A stretch of 53,641 nucleotides of DNA from an uncultured Acetatifactor sp. (lineage in GTDB: Bacteria > Bacillota > Clostridia > Lachnospirales > Lachnospiraceae). Every line of letters begins with the position of its first letter. Position 1 is the stretch's first letter. Both the position numbers and the translations under genes were made by a program. The notes under the pieces were generated by a model. It made no database searches. It had not been told where the DNA came from and was given only the letters and a program-made list of their open reading frames with translations. Where the stretch lies: positions 1-53,641 of the forward strand of contig CANQPH010000018.1 of the NCBI GenBank assembly GCA_947625675.1. The letters are read 5' to 3'. This document shows, piece by piece, positions 1 through 8,073 of this stretch.

Positions 1-75
1 GCATTTGAATTTAGGGGACTTTGTGCGGCAGCACAAATCCCGAGATTGGAAATAGCCGTTCGGCTATTTCCAATC
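1..75. repeat. Partial copy of a dispersed intergenic repeat ending in a perfect hairpin
   Basis: Positions 1-43 match positions 45162-45205 closely: both read GCATT(T/C)(G/A)AATTTA, then GGGACTTTGT, GGCA, CACAAA and CCCGAG. The copy is cut by the window edge. It runs directly into a perfect inverted repeat at 44-75 (15-bp arms GATTGGAAATAGCCG around TT), followed by TTTT on the plus strand. The hairpin could act as a terminator or simply be part of the repeat. The other half of the element (a GCCGCC hairpin plus ribosome site) is seen at 7774-7817 and 45132-45173. Confidence 0.6.
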
Positions 76-114
76 TTTTCCCCCTGACATTTTCTTACCA
101 GAAAAGCTTCATAT

Positions 115-141
115 GGAAAAAGCAGCCCCAAGGACTGCTCT
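115..141 (-). terminator. Rho-independent terminator of the 6S RNA gene
   Basis: On the minus strand the sequence AGCAGTCC-TTGG-GGCTGCT (plus-strand 121-139) forms a GC-rich hairpin followed directly by TTTTT. It lies about 20 bases downstream of the predicted 3' end of the 6S RNA and is correctly oriented for it. The plus strand also has T-rich sequence after the stem, so it may work in both directions. Confidence 0.75.
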
Positions 142-161
142 TTCTCTTTTGTATATAATCT

Positions 162-360
162 GTGAAAACGGCCCAAGGTGCCGCTTCCTGCCTTCTGACT
201 CCTAGCGCACGCCAGGTGGGTTAAATCCGCAGCCAAAGCTTTTGCCTTCCCTTCCAATCCTCTTACGAGTGAGGGCTTGACAGCCACTCGGCAATATAGG
301 AATCCCGTTTAAAGTAAGGTAGGTTCAAAATGCACAGGAATAATCGCACACCTCAGGTTA
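162..360 (-). ncRNA. ssrS: 6S RNA (RNA polymerase regulator)
   Basis: 6S RNA binds the housekeeping RNA polymerase holoenzyme by mimicking an open promoter. Seen here: an about 200-nt non-coding stretch whose ends pair, CCTGAGGTG (349-357, read on the minus strand) with CACCTTGGG (172-180), nine pairs including two wobbles, as in the closing stem of 6S RNA. The 5' box CTGAGGTGTGCG and 3' box GCGGCACCTTGG resemble the conserved 6S boxes CTGAGATGTTCG and GCGGCATCTCGG. A near-perfect promoter lies immediately upstream and a strong terminator downstream. The middle is unpaired enough to hold the central bubble. Identification is from remembered 6S consensus elements, not a covariance search. Exact ends are estimated. 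Confidence 0.8.
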
Positions 361-365
361 TTAAC

Positions 366-394
366 ATTATAGCCAATTCCTACGCATTTTACAA
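366..394 (-). promoter_or_regulatory. Sigma-A promoter of the 6S RNA gene
   Basis: Minus strand: -35 TTGTAA (389-394), 17-bp spacer, -10 TATAAT (366-371). The start point is predicted about seven bases downstream, at the start of the RNA's closing stem. This is one of the best promoter matches in the window. Confidence 0.8.
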
Positions 395-463
395 TAGGAA
401 ATTTTAACATTTTCCAACTTTCATGTTACCATTCACGGCCAGGGAATTTTGAAAGGCAAAAGG

Positions 464-569
464 GCTCACATCACAAAGTGATGTGAGCATCCTGCGTAAG
501 AAAGCGGTTGGGAAAGCTAGCTTTCCCACACGCTTTTTCACGCAGGATGTCCATGCCGCCTACGGCGGC
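464..569. repeat. Cluster of nested perfect palindromes downstream of fcl
   Basis: Three structures follow one another. GCTCACATCAC-AAA-GTGATGTGAGC is at 464-488. A 62-base stem at 488-549 has outer arms CATCCTGCGT/ACGCAGGATG, middle arms AAGCG/CGCTT and an inner perfect 18-bp palindrome (510-527). GCCGCC-TAC-GGCGGC is at 555-569. Smaller inverted repeats continue to about 690 (for example GCGCAA/TTGCGC around 661-682). No real gene is present from 395 to 713. The block sits just past the fcl stop codon and could end that transcript, but it lacks a clear T-tract and is far more elaborate than a terminator, so a repeat element or structured RNA is as likely. Confidence 0.7.
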
Positions 570-713
570 AGACCCTTTTGCCTCCTCGTCTAAATTCGGC
601 CGTAATTGGTCACATCCCTCCGATAAGCAAAACGAAAAGCAGCGAAGCTGCGGCAGACGGCGCAAGCCGGCTGGTTTTGCGCATGGGAAACCTCCGCACA
701 AGGAATCTCCCCA

Positions 714-1658
714 TCATCTCTCCGCCTGCATGGGATTGTGCAGGAAATCCTCGTAGGTCAAGCGGATCCCTTCCTCCAGCTCCGTGGTGTAGGTCCAGCC
801 CAGCCCAGCCAGCTTGGACACGTCCAGCAGCTTCCTGGGCGTCCCATCGGGCTTGGAAGCGTCCCATTTGATCTCTCCCTGATATCCTACCACCTTCGCC
901 ACCAGTTCCGTCAGCTCCTTGATGGTCAGCTCCTTGCCGGTTCCCACGTTCACGGTCTCATTGCCGGAATAATGGTTCATCAGGAACACGCAGGCCTCCG
1001 CCAGATCATCCACGTAGAGGAACTCCCGCAGGGGTGCGCCGGTGCCCCAGCAGGTCACCTCCGCAAGCCCCGCTTCCTTCGCCTCGTGGAACCGCCGGAT
1101 CAGAGCGGGCAGCACGTGGGAATGGGTGGGATGATAATTGTCGTTGGACCCGTAAAGGTTGGTGGGCATGGCGGAAATATAATCCGTTCCATATTGTCTG
1201 TTCAAAAATTCACAGTATTTCAGGCCGGAAATTTTGGCCAGGGCATAGGCCTCGTTGGTCTTCTCCAACTCCGAGGTGAGCAGGCAGCTCTCCGGCATGG
1301 GCTGGGGCGCCATCCTGGGATAAATGCAGGAGGAACCCAGGAACATCAGCTTCCGGCAATGATTTTTCCAGGCGGAGTGGATCACGTTCATCTCCAAAAT
1401 CATATTGTCATACATGAAATCCGCCAGGGCTTCCTGATTGGCCACGATGCCACCCACCTTGGCGGCGGCCAGGAACACGTAGTCCGGCTTCTCCTCCGCA
1501 AAAAAGGCCTCCACCGCCTCCTGCCTGCACAAATCCAGTTCCTTATGGCTGCGGGTGACGATATTGCGGTACCCTTCCTTCTCCAGGGCCCGAACGATGG
1601 CGGAACCCACCATTCCGTTATGACCCGCCACGTAAATCTTTCCATCCTTCTCCATCAT
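714..1658 (-). CDS. fcl: GDP-L-fucose synthase
   Basis: Performs the second step of GDP-L-fucose synthesis: 3,5-epimerisation and NADPH-dependent reduction of GDP-4-keto-6-deoxymannose, in the cytosol. The 314-residue protein is a full-length extended short-chain dehydrogenase. It has the NADP-binding GHNGMVG near residues 12-18, the catalytic GSS around 108-110 and the YxxxK pair Y138/K142 in NEAYALAK. The start overlaps the stop of gmd by four bases (ATGA), so the two are translationally coupled. The product is the donor for fucosylation of surface glycans, but no fucosyltransferase is adjacent, so the acceptor is unknown. High confidence from motifs, length and partner gene. Confidence 0.96.
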   Translation of the reverse strand: MMEKDGKIYVAGHNGMVGSAIVRALEKEGYRNIVTRSHKELDLCRQEAVEAFFAEEKPDYVFLAAAKVGGIVANQEALADFMYDNMILEMNVIHSAWKNHCRKLMFLGSSCIYPRMAPQPMPESCLLTSELEKTNEAYALAKISGLKYCEFLNRQYGTDYISAMPTNLYGSNDNYHPTHSHVLPALIRRFHEAKEAGLAEVTCWGTGAPLREFLYVDDLAEACVFLMNHYSGNETVNVGTGKELTIKELTELVAKVVGYQGEIKWDASKPDGTPRKLLDVSKLAGLGWTYTTELEEGIRLTYEDFLHNPMQAER

Positions 1659-2710
1659 AACTCCAACATCCTCCTTTTGGCAGCTTCTTCCCTGGCCAGC
1701 TCTCTGTCATGCTCCGACATGATGCGGATCAGTTCCTCATAACTGGTTTTCTGGGGATTCCAACCCAACACCGTCCTGGCCTTGGTGGGATCTCCCCAAA
1801 GGTTGTCCACGTCCGTGGGGCGGAACCAGGCGGGATTCACGGACACCAATACCCTGCCGGTAGCCGCATCGATTCCTTTTTCCTCCAGGCCCTCGCCCTC
1901 CCAGCGAAGTTCTATGCCATTGCATTGAAAAACCCTGGTGGTGAAATCCCTGACCGTATGCTGCACCCCCGTGGCGATCACGAAGTCCTCCGGTTTTTCC
2001 TGCTGCAGCATCAGCCACATGCACTCCACGTAATCCTTCGCATAGCCCCAATCCCGGCGGGAATCCAGATTGCCCAGCTCCAATCTCTCCTGCAGTCCCT
2101 CCGCAATCCTGCCCGCAGCCAGGGTGATCTTCCTAGTCACGAAATTCTCTCCCCTCCGCTCGGACTCGTGGTTGAAAAGAATCCCGTTGACGGCGAAGAT
2201 GCCGTAGGCCTCCCGATATTCCTTGGTGATCCAGAAGCCATATTGCTTGGCCACCGCATAAGGGCTATAAGGATGAAACGGGGTGTTCTCATTCTGGGGA
2301 ATCTCTTCCACCTTTCCATATAATTCCGAGGTGGAAGCCTGATAAATTCTGGTCTTTTGGCTCAGCCCCAAAATCCGCACGGCTTCCAGAATCCGCAGCA
2401 CGCCCATGGCATCCACGTCTCCGGAATATTCCGGCACGTCGAAAGACACCTGTACATGGGACTGGGCCGCCAGATTGTAGATTTCGTCAGGCTGCACCAG
2501 CTGAATGATGCGGACCAGGGAGGAAGAATCCGTCAGATCTCCATCATGGAGCCGAATGGAACCGGCCGCCAACAAATGGTCGATCCGGGCCGTGTTGGCA
2601 ATGGAAGCCCGTCTAGTGATGCCGTGCACTTCATAGCCCTTTTCCAAAAGGAGTTCTGCCAGATAAGAACCGTCCTGCCCCGTAATCCCCGTAATAAGCG
2701 CTTTTTTCAT
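1655..2710 (-). CDS. gmd: GDP-mannose 4,6-dehydratase
   Basis: Converts GDP-D-mannose to GDP-4-keto-6-deoxy-D-mannose, the substrate of the following gene fcl. The 351-residue protein shows the Rossmann motif GITGQDG (8-14), the catalytic T127/E129 in STSELYG, and Y151/K155 in YAVAK. The ATG at 2710 is preceded by GGGAGG at good spacing. It is the first gene of a two-gene operon reading toward fcl. Its promoter must lie in the roughly 200-bp region shared with the divergent AraC-type gene, so control by that regulator is possible but not shown. The region holds several AT-rich -10-like hexamers and no single convincing promoter. Confidence 0.96.
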   Translation of the reverse strand: MKKALITGITGQDGSYLAELLLEKGYEVHGITRRASIANTARIDHLLAAGSIRLHDGDLTDSSSLVRIIQLVQPDEIYNLAAQSHVQVSFDVPEYSGDVDAMGVLRILEAVRILGLSQKTRIYQASTSELYGKVEEIPQNENTPFHPYSPYAVAKQYGFWITKEYREAYGIFAVNGILFNHESERRGENFVTRKITLAAGRIAEGLQERLELGNLDSRRDWGYAKDYVECMWLMLQQEKPEDFVIATGVQHTVRDFTTRVFQCNGIELRWEGEGLEEKGIDAATGRVLVSVNPAWFRPTDVDNLWGDPTKARTVLGWNPQKTSYEELIRIMSEHDRELAREEAAKRRMLEL

Positions 2711-2919
2711 AGAATGCCTCCCGTATCTCTCTTATGTATACTCTATTTTATGACACTATTTTTTCCGAAAAAAGAGAATATCTTGCAGGATACTAGCATT
2801 ATATTGACTTTTGTGATATGATGGATTTGCTCTATTACATACCATCTCAGGATATACCAAGAAATACGCCATCAGAATTAATATATACGAAGAAAATACG
2901 AAGAAAAGGAGAAACACCC

Positions 2920-3792
2920 ATGACACAGACCCTGGAACAACCTTTATTTCACGGAAGCATGGAATCCGCCACCCGACTGATTTACACCCCTTCCTCTTTC
3001 GCCAAGGCCAACCTGATCCACCTCCAGGAAACGGGACGGCTGAAAGCGCTGAAGCCCCACAAAAACAGCCGGAAAGGCTTATCCTCCTACCTCTTTTTCC
3101 TGGTGCTGGAAGGGGAAGGGGCCCTGGATTTTGAAGGAAAGCATTATGCCCTCTCCAAAGGGGACTGCGCCTTCATCGACTGCCATAAAGCCTATTCCCA
3201 TGCCACTGCGAACCCCCTCTGGAGCCTGCAGTGGGTGCATTTCTACGGCCCCAACCTGGGCGCCATATATGAAAAATACGTGCAGAGAGGCGGTCTGCCC
3301 TGTTTCACCCCTGACGGCCCGGCACGCTATGAGGTCCTGCTGACCCAGATCTATGAAATCGCCGTCTCTCCCTCCTATCTGAAGGATATGCAGCTTTTTG
3401 AAAAACTGACTTCCCTGCTCACCTTCTTGATGGAAGAAAGCTGGCATCCGGAACATTCCGGCCAGGAAGGAACCGGGAAACGAAATCTACAGGACGTCAA
3501 AGAATACCTGGACGATCATTTTCAGGATAAAATTTCCCTGGACGTCCTGGCGGAACTGTTCTATATCAACAAGTTCTACCTCTCCAGATGCTTCAAGGAA
3601 CAATTCGGCCTGACAATAAACAGCTACCTGACACAGGTGCGCATCACCCATGCCAAGCAGCTGCTTCGTTTTACCGATCAATCTATTGAAGAAATCGGAA
3701 ATTTATGCGGGATCGGAGATCCCAATTATTTCGCCCGCCTGTTCCGGCAGATCGAGGGACTCTCTCCCGGAGAATTCCGCAGATCCTGGTAA
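2920..3792 (+). CDS. AraC-family transcriptional regulator
   Basis: A 290-residue one-component regulator. The N-terminal part (about 40-150) looks like the cupin-type ligand-binding half, with FLVLEGEGALDFEG and ALSKGDCAFID. The C-terminal about 100 residues are a typical double helix-turn-helix AraC domain: VKEYLDDHFQDKISLDVLAE, then LSRCFKEQFG, and NYFARLFRQIEG near the end. The open frame extends upstream to 2818, but AAAAGGAGAAA ahead of the ATG at 2920 marks that as the start. The family commonly responds to sugars; the divergent position next to gmd-fcl makes those genes a plausible target, which is inference. The stop codon lies within the first unit of a 23-bp tandem repeat, so the C-terminus is set by the repeat sequence. 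Confidence 0.9.
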   Translation: MTQTLEQPLFHGSMESATRLIYTPSSFAKANLIHLQETGRLKALKPHKNSRKGLSSYLFFLVLEGEGALDFEGKHYALSKGDCAFIDCHKAYSHATANPLWSLQWVHFYGPNLGAIYEKYVQRGGLPCFTPDGPARYEVLLTQIYEIAVSPSYLKDMQLFEKLTSLLTFLMEESWHPEHSGQEGTGKRNLQDVKEYLDDHFQDKISLDVLAELFYINKFYLSRCFKEQFGLTINSYLTQVRITHAKQLLRFTDQSIEEIGNLCGIGDPNYFARLFRQIEGLSPGEFRRSW

Positions 3793-3857
3793 GGCAGTTC
3801 CGCAGACCCCGGCAAGACAGTTCTGCAGATCCCGGCAAGGCGGGTCCGCAGATCCCG
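3789..3857 (+). repeat. Three 23-bp tandem repeats at the AraC gene 3' end
   Basis: Consensus GCAAGRCAGTTCYGCAGAYC followed by CCG, in three contiguous copies at 3789-3811, 3812-3834 and 3835-3857. A related half-unit precedes them inside the last AraC codons (GAATTCCGCAGATCCTG). In the first copy GCAA reads GTAA, which supplies the TAA stop. The array ends 10 bases before the stop codon of the convergent membrane-protein gene. It belongs to the family of degenerate repeats seen elsewhere in this window. Confidence 0.85.
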
Positions 3858-3867
3858 GCGAAATCTC

Positions 3868-5055
3868 TTACTTCTCTTCCTTGTCCTCAAGCTTCTTCTC
3901 CAGCTTGTCCAGAGAATTGGCTGCGAACTGTCTGCCGCCCACGCCGAAAGCGATGGCGAAGGCCACGCACAGGGCCGCCAGGATCAGGACGAAGGCCTTC
4001 TCCACGATGGCGGAAGCGATTCCCAGCTGGCTTAAGCACATCACAGCGGTCAGGGCGTAGATGGCCGTCTTGGCGGCGAGAATGCCGACCTTGGCGGTCT
4101 GGCCCTTCTTCTCAAGAGCCGCTTCCACCGCACTGGCGGCGATAAAGCCGATGGCGATGATGATCACGGCCGCCAGAACCTGAGGCATATAAGCGATGAT
4201 GGCGCTGCCGATGCTGGTGAGCACGGGGAGCTTCAGGATATTGATCCCCTGCACCACGAAGATCACGATCAGCACGTATTTCACGATGGCGCTGATGGCC
4301 TTGGACAACACGATGGTCTTCTTGGGGCTCTTGGGAAGCTTATCCAACAAGGTATCCGTTCCCACGCCAGCCAGCAGGGATTCCAGAAGCTTCGCCACCA
4401 GCTGTGCGATGAAGACGCCCACTGCGATCACGAGAATGGCCCCCAGCACGTTAGGGAAGATGCCGAAGATGGTGGCGACGATCTCCTTGGCCGGATTGGA
4501 AATGGCGTTGATGCCCAACTGCTCCAGGGCGGAGGTGATGACGATCAGGAGAATGCCCGCATAAACCACGTTGGCCACGATGGTGGAGAACAGATTGCTG
4601 TCGGAAGCCTGAATCCCGATCTTCTTCTGCAGCTCATCCACCTTCAGAGCCCGCAGGGCGGAAATCAACAGCTGTCTGAGCAAATTGGCCACGAACACGC
4701 CGATGGCCACGATCAGACCGGCGCCCACCACCTTGGGGATGAAATCCAGGAAGCTATGCACCATGGAAGTGATGGGAGAAGACACGCTCTGCATTCCCAG
4801 TCTGTCCAGAACCCCCGGCAGGAACAGCAGGAATGTCACAAAGTAGGCCAGCTTCGCCACGAACATGGTGGCACTGCCGGTGGAGACGTCCTTGACTCCC
4901 AGCTTCTCCAGATACTTCTCCGCATGAACCATGCCCAGAAGCTTGAGGACCAGCCCCTTCACGATCTTGGCCGCAATCAGCGCCACGATCAGGAGGAGAA
5001 TGGCCACAATCAAGTTGGGAATAAAGGATAACAGATTAGATAAAAACTGTAACAT
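3868..5055 (-). CDS. Multi-helix membrane protein of the conserved TM-helix (CmpX/mechanosensitive-like) family
   Basis: A 395-residue integral membrane protein built from three or four repeats of one hydrophobic unit (for example FIPNLIVAILLLIVALIAAK, FIPKVVGAGLIVAIGVF, IFPNVLGAILVIAVGVF, YMPQVLAAVIIIAIGFI). Each F/Y-x-P opening resembles the conserved TM helix (PF05552) found in CmpX and in proteins related to small-conductance mechanosensitive channels. The end has GVGGRQFAANSLDKL and a charged tail. No C-terminal MscS beta domain is visible, so channel activity is unproven. The frame opens at 5097, but GAGAGGG ahead of the ATG at 5055 and the hydrophobic onset favour that start. It appears to be a single-gene unit with its own promoter. 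Confidence 0.8.
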   Translation of the reverse strand: MLQFLSNLLSFIPNLIVAILLLIVALIAAKIVKGLVLKLLGMVHAEKYLEKLGVKDVSTGSATMFVAKLAYFVTFLLFLPGVLDRLGMQSVSSPITSMVHSFLDFIPKVVGAGLIVAIGVFVANLLRQLLISALRALKVDELQKKIGIQASDSNLFSTIVANVVYAGILLIVITSALEQLGINAISNPAKEIVATIFGIFPNVLGAILVIAVGVFIAQLVAKLLESLLAGVGTDTLLDKLPKSPKKTIVLSKAISAIVKYVLIVIFVVQGINILKLPVLTSIGSAIIAYMPQVLAAVIIIAIGFIAASAVEAALEKKGQTAKVGILAAKTAIYALTAVMCLSQLGIASAIVEKAFVLILAALCVAFAIAFGVGGRQFAANSLDKLEKKLEDKEEK

Positions 5056-5101
5056 GATTGATAATACCCTCTCTTTCTTTATAAGATTTCCAATCAATAA
5101 T

Positions 5102-5131
5102 ACAATAATTCATGTTACAGTATCCTGTCAA
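5102..5131 (-). promoter_or_regulatory. Promoter of the TM-helix membrane protein gene
   Basis: Minus strand: -35 TTGACA (5126-5131), 18-bp spacer, -10 TATTGT (5102-5107). The start codon is about 45 bases downstream. The -35 is perfect and the -10 is weak. Confidence 0.6.
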
Positions 5132-5206
5132 GCGTTATTCCTTATGATTCCTCCAAAATGGAAAATTTTCTACCATTTTCACAACATTATTTGTACATTC
5201 TGTACA

Positions 5207-7003
5207 TTATATTTCTCTGGTTTCTTCCGCCAGCCATTCCCGTTCTTCCTGGGTCAGATAAGGGGAAACCCGCTCATAAACCTGCTTTTGATAGGCGTTC
5301 AAGTAAGCCCTCTGTCTGGGAGACAGGTAGCCCACGTCAATGCCCTCCCGGTCGATGGGAGCATAGGTGAGGGTGTCAAAATGCATGAACTGACCGTACT
5401 CGTTTTTCTCTCCGTTTTTGGCCACCAGCACGTTCTCGATGCGGATGCCATGGCTTCCCTCGATGTAGACGCCGGGCTCATCGGTAATATCCATGCCCTC
5501 TTCCAGAACCGCTTCCTTGTTGTTCTCAATGTAACGCCAGCTTAAGTTCTGAGGGCCTTCGTGGACGTTCAGGATGTAACCCACGCCGTGGCCGGTGCCG
5601 CACTTGTAATCGATACCGATCTCCCACAGGGGTTCTCTCGCCATGATATCCAGATTCCGTCCGGTGCATCCATGGAGCCACACCGCATTGGTCAGCTGCA
5701 GCATGGCGGCCGCCACCAGGGTATAGTGCTTCCGGATCTCCTCGGAAACAGATCCCAGGATGATGGTCCTGGTTACGTCCGTAGTGCCGCCCAGGTACTG
5801 TCCGCCGGAATCCACCAGGAGCATCCCTTCCGGCTCCAGGACGGCGAAGCTGTCCGGGGAAGCGCTGTAATGCATCATGGCGGCGTTGGCCTTGTACCCG
5901 GCGATGGTAGGGAAGGACAGATCCAGGAAACCGGGAATGCTCCTGCGCAGCTGCTCCAGATGATCCGCCGCCGTGATCTCCGTGATCTCCATTTTGCCGA
6001 TGTTTTTCTTCAGCCAGTAAATAAACTTGGTCACCGCCACGCTGTCCTGCAGGAACACCCTCTCCATGTTGGCCAGTTCCACGGGATTTTTCACCGCCTT
6101 CAGAAGCTCGGTGGGATTCTTCTTGCAGATCAGCTCCTGTTTTTCCAGGGTTTTATAAATACAATAGCTGCAGTGCCTGTCGTCCAGCAGGATCTTCTGA
6201 CCTTCCGGCAACGTTTTCAGGAAATCCACCACCCCGTCATACTCCTCCAAAAGGACATGATGCTCCTGGAAATATGCCACATCCTCCTGGGTCAGCACTT
6301 TTTTCTGAAGAAACAGCACGGCACTCTCTTCCGTCACATAACTGTAGGACATGGCCACCGGATTGCATTCCACGTCGCTGCCCCTGACGTTGTAGAGCCA
6401 CATGAGGTCGTCCAGCTTGCTCAGGAAAAAGGCCTCTGCCCCTTCCTTCTTCATCTTCTCCCGCACCTCGGCCAGCTTCTCCTCCACGCTCCGGCCCGCC
6501 ACGCTTTCCTCCAAAAGCATGATGCCGCCTGCCGGGAAGGCCGGTCTGTCCTGCCAGATCTCTTCGGCCAGATCCTTGTCATAGACGATGCGGATCTTTT
6601 TCTCCGACAACATCTTCTCATACTGTTCACCAACCTTGGCCGGAATCACCCGGCCATCAAATCCCAGGGTCTGTCCCTCCTGCATCTGCTCCTTCAGGAA
6701 CTCCTCCAGAGACGGCACCCCCTCGTCCAGCATCCGGAAAAGCTTCACGCCCGTGCCGGTCAGCTCCCTTTCCGCCTGGATGAAATATCTGCCATCGGTC
6801 CACAATCCGGCCCCGTCCTTCCACACCAGCAACGTACCGTTGGAACCGGAGAAATTGCAGAAATACTCTCTCACCTTGAAATAATCGTTCACATACTCGG
6901 AATTATGAAAATCCGCCGTGGGCATCATATAGAAATCCATGCCCTCCCGGCCCATCGCCTCCCGCAATTTGGTCAATCTCTCCACGATCACTTGATTTGT
7001 CAT
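5207..7003 (-). CDS. pepP: Xaa-Pro aminopeptidase (aminopeptidase P, M24B)
   Basis: A 598-residue cytosolic metallopeptidase that removes an N-terminal residue preceding proline. It is the long three-domain form: two creatinase-like N-terminal domains (about 1-300, with SGSNGTLLVW and LWTDGRYFIQAE) and a C-terminal pita-bread catalytic domain. Metal ligands visible are D398 in VDSGGQY, D409 in GTTDVTRT, H472 in GTGHGVGY, and glutamates in DEPGVYIEG and IRIENVLV. The frame runs open to 7357, but homology begins at MTNQVIVERLTKLRE and the ATG at 7003 follows GAGGAC, so that start is chosen. It lies 119 bp behind deoC on the same strand and may share its transcript. Confidence 0.95.
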   Translation of the reverse strand: MTNQVIVERLTKLREAMGREGMDFYMMPTADFHNSEYVNDYFKVREYFCNFSGSNGTLLVWKDGAGLWTDGRYFIQAERELTGTGVKLFRMLDEGVPSLEEFLKEQMQEGQTLGFDGRVIPAKVGEQYEKMLSEKKIRIVYDKDLAEEIWQDRPAFPAGGIMLLEESVAGRSVEEKLAEVREKMKKEGAEAFFLSKLDDLMWLYNVRGSDVECNPVAMSYSYVTEESAVLFLQKKVLTQEDVAYFQEHHVLLEEYDGVVDFLKTLPEGQKILLDDRHCSYCIYKTLEKQELICKKNPTELLKAVKNPVELANMERVFLQDSVAVTKFIYWLKKNIGKMEITEITAADHLEQLRRSIPGFLDLSFPTIAGYKANAAMMHYSASPDSFAVLEPEGMLLVDSGGQYLGGTTDVTRTIILGSVSEEIRKHYTLVAAAMLQLTNAVWLHGCTGRNLDIMAREPLWEIGIDYKCGTGHGVGYILNVHEGPQNLSWRYIENNKEAVLEEGMDITDEPGVYIEGSHGIRIENVLVAKNGEKNEYGQFMHFDTLTYAPIDREGIDVGYLSPRQRAYLNAYQKQVYERVSPYLTQEEREWLAEETREI

Positions 7004-7122
7004 CTCTTTTGTCCTCGCCTTTCTAACTCTATTTTTGTAACCTTCTGTTTCTGTTTTAATAACCTTCTGTCTCCTCCAAAAGTGAGCCGCCCTATGGAGT
7101 TCGGATACCCCTGACGATCTTT

Positions 7123-7776
7123 TCACATCTGTGCCCTGACCAGGCCTACGGCCCGGGAAGTGCCGATGCGGCTGCAGCCCAGTTCCAGGAACATCTCCAG
7201 ATCCTCCAGGGTGGAGATTCCGCCCGCCGCCTTGATTTTTACGCCAGGACCGATATGGGCCCTGAACAGCTCCACATCCTCCCATGTGGCGCCGCCGTCC
7301 CCGAAGCCGGTGGAAGTCTTGATGTAATCCGCCCCGGCGTCCGTGACCACCCGGCACAGCTCCACCTTTTCCTCCTTCGTCAGGTAACAGGTCTCCACGA
7401 TCACCTTCAGAATGTGCTTCCCGCAGATTTCCTTCAAGCTGCGGATCTCTTTTTCCACCAGGTCGAATCTGCCGTTTTTCACGTCCCCCAGGTTGATCAC
7501 CATGTCGATCTCGTTGCAGCCTTCCGCCAGGGCTTTCTTCACTTCCTCCGCCTTCGCTTCCGTCACGCTGTAGCCCAGGGGGAAGCCCACCACCGTGCAG
7601 ATGTTGATCCGGTCCCCGTAAGTCTCATGGATCCTCCCCACGTAGGACGGGGGCACGCATACGCTGGCCGTATGGAACTCCAGGGCTTCCTCGCAGAGCT
7701 TCTTTATTTCTTCCCAGGACGCATAGGGCTTCAAAAGGGTGTGGTCCACGGCGCCCAGCATTTCTTGAATCGTCAT
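7123..7776 (-). CDS. deoC: Deoxyribose-phosphate aldolase
   Basis: Splits 2-deoxy-D-ribose 5-phosphate into glyceraldehyde 3-phosphate and acetaldehyde, feeding deoxynucleoside carbon into glycolysis. The 217-residue TIM barrel is full length. The Schiff-base lysine is K153 in YIKTSTGFG; KVIVETCYL, the EIDMVINLG segment and AAGGI are also family blocks. It begins with ATG just after GAGGAAAT, and this ribosome site lies inside a dispersed repeat that also fronts iscU (see 7774-7817). No other deoxynucleoside genes are adjacent, which is unusual for deoC in Firmicutes. The next gene on the strand is pepP. Confidence 0.96.
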   Translation of the reverse strand: MTIQEMLGAVDHTLLKPYASWEEIKKLCEEALEFHTASVCVPPSYVGRIHETYGDRINICTVVGFPLGYSVTEAKAEEVKKALAEGCNEIDMVINLGDVKNGRFDLVEKEIRSLKEICGKHILKVIVETCYLTKEEKVELCRVVTDAGADYIKTSTGFGDGGATWEDVELFRAHIGPGVKIKAAGGISTLEDLEMFLELGCSRIGTSRAVGLVRAQM

Positions 7777-7817
7777 ATTTCCTCGCTTTCTGCCGCCGAT
7801 CAGGCGGCATTCAATTT
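7774..7817. repeat. Dispersed leader repeat with hairpin and ribosome site ahead of deoC
   Basis: On the minus strand the sequence reads AAATTGAATGCCGCC, loop, GGCGGCAGAAAGCGAGG, AAATATG, ending in the deoC start codon. The copy at 45132-45173 ahead of iscU is the same except for about four substitutions and a shorter loop. The GCCGCC/GGCGGC hairpin sits just upstream of the GAGGAAAT ribosome site, so it could affect translation, but that is inference. Confidence 0.8.
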
Positions 7818-7845
7818 TTCCTCGTTCCGCTCAAGATCCTAACCT

Positions 7846-7874
7846 ATTCTAATACGTTCCCGCCGAAAATGCAA
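7846..7874 (-). promoter_or_regulatory. Promoter of deoC
   Basis: Minus strand: -35 TTGCAT (7869-7874), 17-bp spacer, -10 TAGAAT (7846-7851). The leader from here to the deoC start codon is about 65 bases and contains the repeat hairpin. Confidence 0.6.
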
Positions 7875-7945
7875 TCTTTATTGTCACAGTTCTGGAAAAC
7901 TGTAACTCTTTATTGAATATTCATTGAAAATTCAAATATTTTTAC

Positions 7946-7975
7946 TTGCTTCCCGGTTCCTCTTCATGGTATGAT
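7946..7975 (+). promoter_or_regulatory. Promoter of the citrate synthase gene
   Basis: Plus strand: -35 TTGCTT (7946-7951), 18-bp spacer, -10 TATGAT (7970-7975). An AT-rich stretch just upstream (7910-7940) holds short inverted repeats (TTGAA...TTCAA) that might be an operator. About 90 bases of untranslated leader follow. Confidence 0.5.
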
Positions 7976-8073
7976 TAAGTATAGTCGTTCTTTTAAGTTC
8001 TGGGGGATTTTCTAAATTTTCAAAAAGAGGTTACGAGGGCGGCAGATCAATCATATAGAAAGGGGTTGTGCCG

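Noticed and set aside
3789..3857. CRISPR-like array from the 23-bp repeats after the AraC gene
   Set aside because: The repeats are directly adjacent with no spacers and are only three units long, with no cas genes nearby.
5561..7114. A 517-codon plus-strand open frame opposite pepP
   Set aside because: It is antisense to a clear aminopeptidase P with all metal ligands, and has no ribosome site or domain.
7004..7357. N-terminal extension of pepP up to 7357
   Set aside because: The extension overlaps deoC, looks like shadow sequence, and the family start with a ribosome site is at 7003.
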